Assembly (NCBI GenBank): GCA_030522415.1
Contig: CM060114.1
Span: 25,629,304-25,693,303 of the forward strand
DNA: 64,000 nt
Reading direction: 5' to 3'
Source of the DNA: Channallabes apus
Lineage: Eukaryota > Chordata > Actinopteri > Siluriformes > Clariidae
Made by a program: the position numbers and the translations under genes. The first letter of the stretch is position 1. Every line of letters starts with the position of its first letter. The notes below the pieces were generated by a model. The model was not told the origin of the DNA and did no database searches. It saw nothing but the letters and a program-made list of their open reading frames with translations. Below, piece after piece: positions 1 through 11,055 of the stretch.

Positions 1-496
1 GGATGTGCTACATCAATCTGACCTGAGCAAAATTATCTTACATCTCATGAATATTAAGAAGTTTCTTGACTTAAGAAGGAGCAAACTGATGTAATTGTTA
101 AGTGAAGGTATATAAACCATGTAAAATTAGGGAAGTGAGAGGAAAAAGGAGAGAAATCTTACAGAATTTTGTCTGTTTGTCTTTTGTCTGGCTGGTTCAG
201 TGGTGTCCATTTACTTTTGGTTGCAATAAACTCTCTTGCTATTTCAGTACTTGAGTAGTTATTGATTTTATTTGGAAAATTGGCATAGTTCACAACAAAT
301 TTGCCACGACAGACATGTACAAATGGTGTACTTTGCTCACCGCTGTGTTTAAGACTTGCTACCAAACTTTGAAAATATTAAATAACATTCATTCAACTAC
401 ATGAATTTCACATCCAGGAAGAAAGTTAGTAAGATAACCTCTGCCTGCTATGTGGAAAGTTATACAGATGCACAATAGTCTAAAGAGCTTTATTAC
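1..496. other. nr2c1 intron, no feature recognised
   Basis: AT-rich intronic DNA past the last visible nr2c1 exon. I see no splice-compatible conserved exon on either strand. Confidence 0.6.
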
Positions 497-634
497 CTGG
501 GCTGAAAAGGACGGTGGCTTTGAGGTAGGCGTACTCATAGGCATCAGGGCTCACACGATTCATGCTGTTACAAAACTCCTGCATTCTCCAGATATGCTCC
601 ATCACTTGTTTTACTCTCTCTGCTGAGAGTTTCT
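497..634 (-). CDS. nr2c1: nr2c1 ligand-binding domain exon, last one visible
   Basis: Acceptor tttag, donor gtaata. Encodes [17 protein letters not shown] and [14 protein letters not shown]. It ends one base into the next codon. No further exon is seen down to base 1, so the C-terminal activation helix is outside the window. Confidence 0.93.
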
Positions 635-875
635 CTAAACACACACACACACACACACAAATGTTTAAGTCCATTATAGATTTCATAGATGGGTAAAATA
701 CAAGCCCTGCTGACCTAGAGCTCTTACCTTCTTCCAGACTGCTCTGCAGATGGGTGACGATCGCGCTGAGGATCATCTCCACATTCATGATGTCAGCACA
801 CTGAGCCAAGCCCAAAGCAAACAGCTCATTCCAACATGCCTTTATCATAGCAATCCCGTTCTCTGGCCTACACAA

Positions 876-937
<62 letters not shown>

Positions 938-3900
938 TAGAGGAAGAAAGAGTGATCACAAACAGATGAATAAACTCTGATCAACCCATAATACTAAGAG
1001 AAGACAGACAACAGTCCTGACTGCTTTTTAAATGTAAATATGTACCCAAAAATGTGACAATAAAAATAAATAAATAAAAAAGATATACACACACACGTAC
1101 ATACACCAACCAGCCATGACGTTAACACCAAACAACATTAACACATTAACATTAATAACCAGCTATATAACTGCTGACAGGATTGGCACTCCGGACAAGC
1201 CCGAACGGACCAAAGCCTAGCCCAGCAGATCCGATCCCTTAGAAAAGTAAATGCAGCACAAATTGCCAAAAACAGAAAGGCTCCAGAACACTCACGATGC
1301 CAGACACTACGATGAACTGCCAGAAAACCCAAACTCTAGGAGGTTATAATGTTAATGGTTTTAATCTTATGTCTAATCAGTATAGATTTGAAAGAACATC
1401 AAAATAAATAAGATAAAAAAGTAGATTCTTACACACACACACACACTCCTTCTTACTCAAACACTCACCCGAGAGCCTGGAAAGCAGGAATGGAGCGCGC
1501 CCAGTGCATGGAAAGGAACAGCAGACGGGAAGCCGACTCACAGATATAGTTCAAATTAAGAAACTCTGGCACAGGCAAGGGCATCATCAGCTATGTACAC
1601 ACAAACACACACACTTCCATCAGTAATCATTAATGACACCTGCTTTAAAAATTCTACATCAGTATAGTGTCTTGACTATGAATTTACTCTCTACACTCTT
1701 CAATTAACATCATTCTAATTCATCATAATTCTAAGCTTAATCCATTTACTTTGAATAATAAAAACAGGAAGTGAACGAGGGTTGACTTTTCCAAGCACCT
1801 GTACAACAAACTCTCTTAACCAACAACAAAGCTGGAATTGGAACTGGATATGTTAAAGATAGCGTGTGACATCTGACCTTAAAAGGCACGTGCATGTCAG
1901 AAAGGAGCGGTCCTTCCAGCTCCAGTATGGTGGCACTCTGCTCCTCAGGAACGCTCCCCTCTACAGCGTAACTGTTCCCATCCTCTGGCTGTAGAACTTT
2001 GGCCAATGAATCAAAGGCTCTGTAAAGACACACACACACACACACACATACACCTAATGCAACAAACAGCGCACTACTCTGTTCTTCTGGTTTTCTGTCC
2101 TTCCATTATAGAGGATGTCTTATTTGTGCTCTTACTGATGGACGACGCTGGAATTCTGCTCGTCTGCTTGGATGTCGGTCACAGGGACTTCTTCTGTGCT
2201 CATGCTCTCCAGCCCTGATTGGTCGGCGCTGTTGTCCGTCAACTCACGGCTCCTGCTCATGTGGGCCAAAGACGTGACCACGTTAGCCAGCGTGCTGAGA
2301 TCGCCCTGAGAGTCATCGTTCTGCAGGAAAACGCAAAGAGGCTCAGACATTCATTACTCTAAATATAAACACACTTTATATTAAATGATACAGTACGGTA
2401 GCATTTTTCTCACGGAAATAGCAGAATAATAGGAAACTAATAGAAGAACCAGAAACTAAAGAGGCTCACTGCAATTTTCTCTATTCAAAAATCTGAGCTT
2501 AAGAGCATATAAATGAAACAAACACCCTTTTGTTTTCAATTCTGACATTATAATTTGTAGAGATGGGGGAAAAAATTTATTCAGTGATGTATCGCAGTTC
2601 TTTTGTGTTGCAAATTATGTATCGTGACACTGACTCCAAAAAATCGATATGTAATTTATATTTGTTTACAGCTGAGGTGGTAAAGTCTTGCAGTTCCAGT
2701 ATAGTCCTACAGGTGGCGTACTCTAAACTATTCACACATTGGCAGGTAGAACAGGATCTGTGGTAGGAGTGAATTGTTTGCCAAGTTTGATTAGAATTGT
2801 AACAAAATCCCCCCCAAAAATGATTCATATTGAATCAGGTTATTTATAAAGTTCGAGATGCGTATAGAATCACAGTAAAATCTAATTATCTATTGTGGTA
2901 TATTAGGAGGTGACTGGTGATTCATTATCACTGATAATTTGTTTTATTAACCCCAAACAAACCCGACCCTAAAGGTTCGAACCAGCACTGCAAAAGAAGT
3001 TGGCTGTTTTAGAAAGAATGCAGTATTTTATTTTGCAACCTTGTCATAAACATAAAAAGCATTTTTGTTACCTGGTCTGGTGAGGAGGGGATGAGGATTG
3101 TGTTGTCTAACTTAGACAGAGACTGCTGGATGTTCAGAAGCATGTTGGAGTTTAACACATTGGCAGACCTGGGCAGAGTAAATATGCATACATGTTAAAA
3201 AAACATCTTGAAAAGCTGATCTTCAAAACAAACTTATAGTTGTCAAAAGATAATGGGTAGGTAGCATCTAAAACAGTTAATGTTGGGACTTAAAGTGTGT
3301 ATAAGTTCTGTTGATCAAACCGAATATATACACACACAAATGCCATTCACACACAGTTTTTTTAATATATTTATTTTAATGATGACAGCATGACAGAAAT
3401 TCTCTTTTCCCCCTAGAGTACTGTGCAAAGGCCATTAGCCACCCATCAGTTTTTTATATTCTTCTTCCAAAAAGCCAGACTTTTTTGGTCCCTTATTTTT
3501 GGTATGTGTTTGTCTCTAATTTTCAGTCCAGTCCCTGTACCTGGCTAATTTCAGAAGAAATTAAGCCTCACAGTGACCTATGAATCATTTATTCAACCAT
3601 CTAACTTGAAGCATGAACCAGTGAGAAAGAGGTGCAGATTATGACAGATGATTAGTATACTGGTGATGCTGAATACGAGTGATTTTGATACAGAAGAGAG
3701 GGGAAATGAGGATGACACAAAGAATCAATTTTTATAATAATTTTTTTTTATCTTTAGCAAACTGTTGCAGTGAAACATTTGTTCATAATTCTTAGATCGT
3801 CTATGGGAGGCCCCTGTTCAAGAGGCCTTCAACTCCCACCTCCAGCGGAGATTTTCCAGCAACCCTGTAGGATTCAGGATGATCAGAGTGGTCAATGTTC

Positions 3901-6900
3901 AAAGCTTCTGTTGCTGAAGCTGCAGCTGTGAGCTGTGGTCTTAAGGTTCTGGGTGCCTCAAGGGGCGGTAACCCTCGAACACCGTCAGAAATGCTGAAGG
4001 CTCTGGGTTTTGAGGGACTGTCTTCGTTGACACGCCTCTTTAACATTGCGTGGAAGTCTGGGACAGTGACTAAGGAGTGGCAGACTGGGGTGGTGGTTCC
4101 CTTTTTCAAAAAGGGGGACAAGTGGGTATATGCCAACTTTAGGGGCACTGCACTACTTAGCCTCCCTGGAAAAGTGTACTCTAAGGTGCTTTAAAGGAGG
4201 GTTCGGCCAATTGTCGAACCACAGATCAAATAAGGATTCCGTCCTGGTCGATTAACAGCAGACCAGCTTTTTACTCTTGCAGGAATTCTGGAGGGGGTTT
4301 GGGAATATGCGCATTCAGTCTACATGTGTTTTGTAGATTTGGAAAAGGCATATGATCGGGTCCCTCTGGATTTTCTGTGGGAGGTACTGCGGGAGGATGG
4401 GGTGAGGGGGTCACTTCTCAGGGCCATCCAATCCCTTTACACCCAAAGAGAGAGCTTTCTCAGCAGTAAGTCAGACTTGTTCCCAGTGGGTGTTGGTCTC
4501 CACCAGGCCTGTGCCCTGTTACCAATCCTGTTTGTGATTCACAAGGGCAGCATATCAAGGTGCAGTCGTGGAGGCGAGGGCATCCAGTTTGGTGGGCTAG
4601 GGATTGCATTGCTGCTTTTTGCAGATGATGTGGTCCTGACGTCATCATCAGTCTGTGACCTGCAGCGCTTGCTGGATCGGTTTGCAGGCGAGTGTAAAAT
4701 GGCAGGGATGAGGAGCAGCACCTCAAAATCTGTGGCCATGGCTCTCAGCAGGAAACCGATGGATTGTCTACTCCAGGTAGGGAGCGAGTCGTTACCCCAA
4801 GTGAAGGAGTTTAAGTATCTTGGGGTCTTGTTTACGAGTGATGGAACATTGGAATGTGAGGTTGGCCGCAGAATCGGAGCAGCGGGGGCGGTATTGCAAG
4901 TCGCTTTACCGTACTGTTGTGACAAAAGGAGAGTTGAGCCAAAAGGCAAAGTTCTCCATGTATCAGTCAATCTTATGGTCATGAGGGTTGGGTCTTGACC
5001 GAAAGGACAAGATCGCAAATACAAACAGCAGGATTGGGTCTTCTCAGAAGGGTAGTTGGCTTTTCTCTTAGAGATAAGATGAGAAGCTCAGTCATCCGTG
5101 AGAAATCCGTAGAGCCGCTACTCCTTTGCGTGGAAAGGAGTCAGTTGAGGTGGTTCAGGCATCTAGTAAGGATGTCACCAGGGAGACCACAGGGCAGACC
5201 AAGGACTAGATGGAGAGATTATATCTCCACACTGGCCTGGGAACACCTCGGGATTCCCCATTCGGAGTTAGCTGAGGTGGCTGGGGAAAGGGAAGTTTGG
5301 GGTTCCCTGCTTACCCCAAACTGCTAACCCCGCGACCTGACTTTAGATAAGCGGTTGAAGATGTATGGATTTTTAGCAAACTGTGGCAGTCTAACATTTG
5401 CTCATAATTCTTTGATCAACATAATAAAAAATAAATAAATAAATAAAAAAAAAAGAGGTGACTCAAGACTTTTGCCTTTCTATTCCTCATATCATAACAT
5501 TTTTTTCAAGTAACATAAAACACGTCAGTTAAATGTTGGCACAAATTATATACATGTACAATGTTGATCCCACTTCATCACACCCTGTAGTTTATTAACC
5601 ATTTTCTTCATTTTCTTTTTTCATCCTTTTATACGATCCTCAGAGACACAAACCTGGCTGTCTCCTTCTCGTTGACGAAGGTGGGCATGGCGGCCAGGGG
5701 GCTGCAGAGGTTCTTGCGGATGTAGATCTTCTCGATGGAGGGGGCGCAGTTGGCCGGCTTTTCCCGCGTTGCCTCCACTGGCTTCCTCTCGCACTGCACG
5801 GCTGAGAGATGCACGCATGACAAACTTTAATAAGAATGTACATAAGTGTGTTTCAATAACTTAAAGCAATTAAAGGCTTGTGAAATACTGTTCATTTGTG
5901 ACCTTTTTTTTTTAAATATAATTTGAATAGAGAATAAGGCTGTTACACTGTGCACATGTTTCTGGGAAGTAAGAAATTAGATTAGATGTGTACATGGTTG
6001 TGTGTGTGTGTGTGTGTGTGCACGAGAGACAAACAGAGAGACACTCACAATCCTGTTTCATGCCGAGGGCCATGCAGCGTTGCAGTCTGCAGTACTGGCA
6101 GCGGTTGCGGTGATGCTTATTGATCACACACTCCCCTGAGCCACGGCACGTGTACACGAGGTTCTTGCGGATGCTTCGCTTGAAAAAGCCTTTGCAGCCT
6201 TCGCAGCTCACGGCTCCGTAGTGACGACCTTCAGGACCAACACAGGAGCGTATTTAATTAATTAATTAAATACTATAATTGTACCCCGTTCCAGTCATAA
6301 TGACCATGAGTAGCTCTATGACACTGTTGTGAGATTTTATACTTATATAAATATAGTCATAGTGCTTGGGCCCTAATTAGTATTATTACTAGCAGCAGTA
6401 TTATTTAGGACGAATCCCAATTAAGCTGAATCTAATTAATTTTAATTTAAAAAAAAATTCTATAACAGCATGCTATAGAGTGGGTGTGAAGAATCCTGTA
6501 CACCAAAACTGACAAACACAGGAACAGTTTCTTTCAATCACCATCATAAACAGTTGACACTGATCACATGCAATCTGCTGTACAAAAGCACAAACAGGCT
6601 TTTTACAAACAGGCTCTCACACCCTACTTAACGTCTACAAATACTGTATGGAATGAAGGGTCAGTCATCACTTCGTCCCTATTTGTGATACACATTACCG
6701 TTATTTGCACTACACTTGAACTCTTGTACTGTGAAAACAATAAAAACACATCCTTATCATATATGATGCACAACACTGTTATCTGCACTACCATGAAGAC
6801 ACTCACAGTTCATGTCCACATTGATGTCCTGTCCCCTCTCTCTCTCTCTCTCTCTCCCTCACACTCACACACTCACATAATTGACATGTTGACCATTTTA

Positions 6901-8431
6901 ACAGTGTATAATTTCTGACCCTGTCTGTGAAAATCTAACTGAAGTATTTTTTTTGTGATTCACTGAATCAACAATAATTGCATATGATTTAGGTAGAAAA
7001 CGCTGAATCACAAAAAACAAAAACAAAAAACAACAACAACAACAAAAAAAAACAGAGGCTTATTGAAGCAGTGACCAGCTACATGTTAAAACCTGTTATT
7101 ACTTGCCATACAGCTGGTAGACAGTCATTGCCAGAAAACTGCTTCTGGGGATTTCAGTCCTGAACTATTGAACGAGTGCAGTCACAAGTCATCAGGGACT
7201 CTCGTCTCATGCAGCTGTTCTCTGATAGCTTGTTACTGCAGTCACTTAATAGTTCAGGACTGAAATTCCCAGAAACAGTTTTCTACTAGAGCCTCTAATA
7301 ATGAAAGTGGACTCTTTTGTGAACTTAAAACTTTCCTGTTATACTGAATTGCTATCCTCCTAACACACACTATGACTTCTGTTCAATCCCTGCTATCGGA
7401 TATCACGCAGATGAGGACGAGTCTCCTGTTGAGTCTGGTTCCTCTCGAGGTTTTTTCCTATTGCCACCTCAGGGAGGTTTTCCTTGCCACCATCACCCTC
7501 TGCTTGCTCATCAGGACAATACACATTTCCTCACACCTTTTAAACAAGAATTTTTTTTCATTCTCTAAAGCTGCTTAGCCAGACCATTACAGACCAGCTT
7601 TACAAACCATTTTTAAAAATGCTATATAAATAAACCTAAATTGAACTGAAATGAATAAACAATCGCACTTATGTTATAGCTGGAATTGTTAGAGCTGGTG
7701 TTGCTCAAATATCATACACACATTATTCCCAAATATTCCTCCAGAAATTATTTTCTTCTACAATTTCTTTCAAGAATCTAATGGACACACAGAGGGCGTG
7801 TGAGTGTAGTCACTTACCTGATGCTTTGTCTCCGCACACCACACAATACTCCACCACAGGCTTAACAGAGCTCTGTTCTGTGCCATCTGTGACAAACTGC
7901 GAAAAAATGACGGATAGAGACATAGCATGTATGCAAAGGTTTGAAAAAGATGCAAACACAACCTTCAAATTTTTCTATTTGATTAAAGAAGAAGGAAAAA
8001 AATAGATGTATTCTCTACTACATCATTCATGTTCATATGGGTTTTATCTGCCTCTTACCTGTATCTGCTGACCTGCCAGCTCAGGGGATGTGAAGAGCAG
8101 TTGATTGACAGCTGAGCCATCAGCTGAGGTCAGGATCACTTTTCCTGGTGAACTCTCGTGCTTTAGAAGTAGCTTATCCTGATTAGCATAGTCCACATTG
8201 GCTAAAATGAACTGCTGTTTGCCGGCTCCCGCCTGATCATACGCTGTTACTATCTGGAGCTTTTGACCCAGCTGCTGATCTGCCACGATCTGAGCCAAAC
8301 ACAGACACACAGTTAGTTAATACAGCCAAAACTGTAACTGAAAATACATAATAATGCTTATATATGGGGTTTATTACCTGCAGACCTCCTTCTGCAGACA
8401 CCAGCTGAATTCTGGGATTTTCTCCTGCCAT
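497..8431 (-). CDS. nr2c1: nr2c1 (testicular receptor 2), 11 coding exons visible, 3' end off window
   Basis: Orphan nuclear receptor of the NR2C group. In the family it binds direct-repeat AGGTCA elements in the nucleus and represses or activates transcription, often paired with NR2C2. Coding exons: 8431-8378, 8289-8059, 7896-7818, 6228-6049, 5801-5654, 3168-3072, 2320-2136, 2019-1878, 1590-1469, 867-728, 634-497. They total 1,516 nt, 505 codons plus one base, with matching phases at every junction. Order: Q-rich N terminus (1-110), two-zinc-finger DNA-binding domain (about 113-180) with the P-box CEGCKG, hinge, then the ligand-binding domain from about 365. I call NR2C1 rather than NR2C2 because of the N-terminal [18 protein letters not shown] block and the [14 protein letters not shown] hinge, which fit my memory of TR2. 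The last LBD helices and stop lie to the left of base 1. Confidence 0.93.
728..867 (-). CDS. nr2c1: nr2c1 ligand-binding domain exon
   Basis: Acceptor tgtag, donor gtaaga. Encodes [20 protein letters not shown], helices 4-6 of the domain. A long GA/CT tract lies directly in the intron next to its acceptor, so the polypyrimidine tract is a CT microsatellite. Confidence 0.94.
881..934. repeat. (GA)n microsatellite
   Basis: About 26 uninterrupted GA units. On the minus (gene) strand this is a CT tract next to an nr2c1 acceptor. Confidence 0.95.
1469..1590 (-). CDS. nr2c1: nr2c1 ligand-binding domain exon
   Basis: Acceptor catag, donor gtgagt. Encodes [20 protein letters not shown], the helix 3-4 region of the nuclear receptor ligand-binding domain. 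Confidence 0.94.
1878..2019 (-). CDS. nr2c1: nr2c1 exon leading into the ligand-binding domain
   Basis: Acceptor ttacag, donor gtcaga. Encodes [13 protein letters not shown] and ends [13 protein letters not shown], the segment just before the ligand-binding fold. Confidence 0.92.
2136..2320 (-). CDS. nr2c1: nr2c1 hinge exon with [14 protein letters not shown] block
   Basis: Acceptor ctgcag, donor gtaaga after CA, so a glutamine codon is split. Encodes [20 protein letters not shown], conserved in TR2, then an acidic Ser-rich linker. Confidence 0.92.
2545..2830. repeat. Interspersed repeat also found at 51.7 kb
   Basis: The segment with ACAGGTGGCGTACTC, ACTATTCACACATTGGCAG and TAGGAGTGAATTGTTTGCC recurs in inverted orientation at about 51715-51850. 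It starts with the TAGAGATGGGGG phrase also seen at the 41.4-kb palindrome. Family not identified. Confidence 0.5.
3072..3168 (-). CDS. nr2c1: nr2c1 hinge exon
   Basis: Acceptor cccag, donor gtaaca. Encodes [20 protein letters not shown] followed by an IPSS segment. Phases fit both neighbours. The intron to the previous exon contains the Rex3 insertion. Confidence 0.85.
3753..3798. repeat. Left copy of Rex3 target-site duplication
   Basis: 46-bp direct repeat with 5372-5417; 41 of 46 positions agree by eye. The length is unusually long for a target-site duplication. Confidence 0.7.
3799..5371 (+). mobile_element. Rex3-type (RTE clade) retrotransposon, 5'-truncated and decayed
   Basis: Conceptual translation gives reverse-transcriptase blocks in several frames: [20 protein letters not shown] (3895-4194), [26 protein letters not shown] (the FADD catalytic box) and [16 protein letters not shown] (4324-4998), then [19 protein letters not shown] (4995-5327). 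The DNA at 4078-4097, TGGCAGACTGGGGTGGTGGT, equals the commonly used Rex3 reverse primer as I remember it. Stops and frameshifts make it inactive. Only the RT half and 3' end are present, as is usual for target-primed retrotransposition. Confidence 0.88.
3895..5327 (+). pseudogene. Rex3 reverse transcriptase remnant
   Basis: Three open stretches in different frames cover the palm and thumb of the RTE reverse transcriptase and the C-terminal tail. The endonuclease domain is missing. The catalytic motif reads FADD. It cannot make a functional enzyme. Confidence 0.85.
5372..5417. repeat. Right copy of Rex3 target-site duplication
   Basis: Matches 3753-3798 with five mismatches and begins directly after the Rex3 3' end. 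Confidence 0.7.
5654..5801 (-). CDS. nr2c1: nr2c1 exon, hinge after the DNA-binding domain
   Basis: Encodes [19 protein letters not shown] and [19 protein letters not shown], the strongly conserved stretch after the NR2C DNA-binding domain. Acceptor ctcag, donor gtttgt. Confidence 0.95.
5999..6020. repeat. (TG)n microsatellite
   Basis: Eleven TG units close to the donor of the DNA-binding-domain exon of nr2c1. Confidence 0.9.
6049..6228 (-). CDS. nr2c1: nr2c1 exon, DNA-binding domain core
   Basis: Completes finger 1 ([20 protein letters not shown]) and contains all of finger 2 ([16 protein letters not shown]), ending MALGMKQD. The CEGCKG P-box sets AGGTCA half-site recognition. The donor is gtgagt. 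Confidence 0.97.
7132..7283. repeat. Inverted repeat, about 38-bp arms
   Basis: Arms 7132-7170 and 7246-7283 (CAGAAAACTGCTTCTGGGG against its inverse near AATTCCCAGAAACAG). The spacer is about 75 bp. It could fold into a hairpin in nr2c1 intron RNA. Confidence 0.75.
7289..7655 (+). repeat. LINE/SINE 3' tail repeat
   Basis: Carries the phrase GAGGTTTTTTCCTATTGCC, CTTGCCACCATCACCCTCTG, GCTTGCTCATCAGG and ends ATATAAATAAACCTAAATTG. The same tail occurs near 37.2 and 62.8 kb. It is a common fish L2-like or SINE tail; exact family not assigned. Confidence 0.6.
7818..7896 (-). CDS. nr2c1: nr2c1 exon, first zinc finger start
   Basis: Acceptor cgcag, donor gtaagt. Encodes the start of the DNA-binding domain, [10 protein letters not shown], with the first C-x2-C pair. 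The glycine codon is split with the next exon. Confidence 0.93.
8059..8289 (-). CDS. nr2c1: nr2c1 exon, N-terminal regulatory region
   Basis: 77 codons between a ctcag acceptor and a gtaaga donor, phase 0 at both ends. It encodes the [16 protein letters not shown] and [17 protein letters not shown] blocks typical of the TR2 N terminus. No catalytic motif is expected here. Confidence 0.92.
8378..8431 (-). CDS. nr2c1: nr2c1 coding exon 1 (start codon exon)
   Basis: ATG at 8431-8429 has A at -3 and G at +4. It encodes 18 residues ending EGGLQ before the donor gtaata. The 5' part of the exon starts at 8445 or 8454, since both have an AG acceptor. Confidence 0.8.
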
Positions 8432-8759
8432 GATGATCCCAAACACTGCTTGGGCTTAAATGCACCTCCCCATCACTTATACCACGGACACCCACAGCCC
8501 TTAGATGCACAACCTATACAAAGACACAAGATTTGAGCTCACTTAAACAATGTAGCATCCTGACCGATTTATCATCTATACACTAAATCAAGCTTTATAC
8601 GATTTAAATGGAAGTTAGGAGAGAATTATATCACCTTATCCAGAAAAACTGAGGAGTTAAATCTGCTACACTTTCTAATTTTAGTTACAGAACAAAATAT
8701 ACTTGGTATGTGTATACCAATGTGTAAATATACTACAAAATATACACATTACTTGGTGA

Positions 8760-9197
8760 TAAAAGTAAGAGCATTTCCACCCACACAATACAAATAGAAC
8801 GCGATTGATTGGGACAAAACAGCTGTGTGGCCTTGAGGAAACCACTTATCAGTGGGGATAGAAGGGGGAAACAGGCTAAGGAGCATTAGGAAGTAAGTTT
8901 GTTCCAGACGCAAGTCTCTTCTAGAATAATGCATCAGTGTGAGAAGAAATTCAGATGAAGTGATGCACCCATCATGCCTAGTGTCCACTTTACAAGCTTG
9001 CAGGAACAGTGTCATAATTTGGGGTTGCTTCTGTTGGTCAGGTTCTAGGTTCAACAACGTTGTGTGCGCCAACTTGAATGTACCGATAATGCCAAGCTTC
9101 CAACTTTGTGGCAAAAATTTGATACTGAAGTATATGTATTTGGATACTATGTCATTGCAGGTTTGGCCAAATACTTTTGTCCATATAATGTACATAC
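8760..9197 (+). mobile_element. Tc1-like transposon remnant
   Basis: A decayed transposase piece reads CRNSVIIWGCFCWSGS, the degenerate form of the Tc1 GGSVMVWGCF block. The end GGCCAAATACTTTTGTCCATA is a Tc1-type terminus. No intact frame. Confidence 0.65.
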
Positions 9198-10058
9198 ACT
9201 AGTAATATATCACATAACAGTGTTCAATTATACATAAATCAACCAAAATTAAATGTTTTGCTGTTGTGCATAAATAGTGTTCTGTTTTTTTTCTTTTGCT
9301 CTTTTCTGGACTCTCCAGCCAAGTTAGCTTAATTAGCATGCTGGCTAGTTAGCATAGCATTGAGTTGACATGTTTAATTGAATAACTATTTAGATCCAGT
9401 CCCTGTAGGTGCTTCAACCCGGGTCTACAGGAGACTACAGCAAGATCTGAGCAGAAACGTGAGACGGAAGATAAAGAAAGTGTTTTTCCTGTTGGGTGAA
9501 AGGTCAACATTGAAGGGTTAAAGGACTCTGATATCGATTCCCAGCGCTGCTTCCTTCCTTCCTCTGGGATTAACAAACACGCACCGAGAGACTTCCTCAC
9601 TACGCATAAAAACTTACGACTGAGAGTAGGAGATGTTTAAACTAGATTAGATTGGATTTTATAACGCATTTTTTGCACGAAATGAACTAACGCTGAACAC
9701 CGGAAGCGCGCCCGCAGGGAGCTGGTTTGGTTAGCATTGGTAAGCTAGCTATCATACCGAAGCTAAAACCGCGCTAGCTCTATACACGAAAAACGTTATA
9801 CTGGAGCAAATACAAGCTCACACTATCAGCGAGATCAAACAAAGCACTAAATATAACATGTTGACGGAGATAAAATATTTGAAATTATATGAATAATAAA
9901 ACTGTCAATTCATCTTGTTGACATGCTAATATGCTAGCATACAGCAGGCCAAGCTAGCCACGGCGCACTTCTATAATCACAGTGGCGGAAAAATACACCC
10001 GTTTATGCAAGAACTCTAGCCTCACACACGTCTCATTTTAAAGGAATACTGCGCTTAC

Positions 10059-10190
10059 CGTAGAGCTGGATGTCTTATTCACCATAAATCCGATGTTTTT
10101 GTTGAATTTTTCCGAAATCGCCTCGCCTCTGGGAGGTCAGAGTTCGCGACCCTTCTGCGCGAAGGATGCAACTGCGCATGCGCATAAATC
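10059..10190 (-). promoter_or_regulatory. nr2c1: nr2c1 promoter and noncoding exon 1
   Basis: A CpG-rich stretch in front of nr2c1. A perfect palindromic NRF1-type motif TGCGCATGCGCA lies at 10173-10184. Downstream on the minus strand is a candidate 5' exon ending at the donor ACG|gtaagc (10059). It holds an ATG at 10085-10083 that opens an upstream reading frame rather than the receptor frame. The transcription start is inferred to be near 10170; I see no TATA box. Confidence 0.6.
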
Positions 10191-10389
10191 ATGTAACGGA
10201 ATGAAGGTGTTCATCAAGGAAGTGTACTGAGGAATCATTCTACATTTTCCTTATTAGGATTATATTGTAATAAACTTGATTACGCACTAGGTTGACGTGG
10301 GTGTTTGGACTGATCAAGTATTATTTCCTCATCTTGTGCTTTTTAATCAGGTTTTACTTTGTGAACACAAAACACAGACACAGTTAAAA

Positions 10390-10413
10390 AAATGCTGCTT
10401 AAAATGATTTATT
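10390..10413 (-). terminator. fgd6: Candidate fgd6 polyadenylation signal
   Basis: AATAAA on the minus strand at 10413-10408, followed about 20 nt later by a T-run and a GT-rich stretch. It would give a 3' UTR of about 1.7 kb ending just before the nr2c1 promoter. Other AATAAA copies lie at 10716-10721 and 11218-11223. Confidence 0.4.
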
Positions 10414-10744
10414 ACCTCTGGTCATTTACATCTGACACACTGAGCACATTACTTCACTGGAGTGTTTTACATGCTTTTTGTTGTTGAGTGTTATAATCAA
10501 AAGTCAGTTTTGAAGGAACTAAAAAAAAGCGCACACACAAAACAATCCTGATCAGTGAGCACAGGGACGCGTGACTAAAACAGCAGGTTTAATCATAGAA
10601 ATTCATCGTGCCCTGAGCTTGTGCATTTTGTTCAGTCAAATGAAAAACCTTTCCTCTGCAAACGTCATAACATCAGAAGAAACAACGTAAGACGTCACAA
10701 AAGAATCAACCTGATTTTATTCATGTCACTGTTTTCTTTTAAAA

Positions 10745-11055
10745 TAAACTGGATAATAGTATAGAGCCTCGCACCTCCAGGGTCTGGGTTTTATTCCCAC
10801 CTCTGGTCTGTGCGCATGGAGTTTGCATGTTCTCCTGTACTTCCCTGCACAGTTCAAAGACATGCAAATTAGGCTCATTGGAGTTTCCAAATTGCCTGTA
10901 GTGTGTGAATAAGTGTGTGGGCTCTGCGAGGGACTGGCACCAAGGTGTACACTGCCCCGTGCCCCAACTCTCCTGGGATAGGCTCCAGGCCCCCCCATTC
11001 CCCTATATACATGATAAAGCGGTCCAGACGATGAGTGAGTGAGTGAGTGAGTAAG
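10745..11055 (+). mobile_element. tRNA-derived SINE (Mermaid/V-SINE-like)
   Basis: Contains GCATGGAGTTTGCATGTTCT, a CAGTTCAAAGACATGCAAAT segment, and ends in a GAGT repeat. It lies in the presumed 3' UTR of fgd6. The family name is from memory; the repeat itself is clear because seven more copies occur in this window. Confidence 0.75.

Larger units (their letters stand above)
3412..5478. mobile_element. Inverted-repeat DNA element (family A), split by Rex3
   Basis: Left end resembles GTACTGTGCAAAGGCCATTA and the right end is its degenerate inverse (TGACTCAAGACTTTTGCC). The same ends and interior occur at 18.1, 44.5, 54.8 and 61.5 kb. No transposase was seen, so it is a non-autonomous element. 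Rex3 occupies 3799-5371. Confidence 0.65.

Noticed and set aside
4539..5024. 161-codon minus-strand frame
   Set aside because: Shadow of the Rex3 reverse transcriptase remnant.
497..8431. Assignment as nr2c2 (TR4)
   Set aside because: The N-terminal and hinge blocks fit TR2 better, and the fgd6/vezt neighbours match the NR2C1 locus.
8939..9202. 87-codon open frame with WGCFCWSG
   Set aside because: Decayed Tc1 transposase piece, not a host gene.
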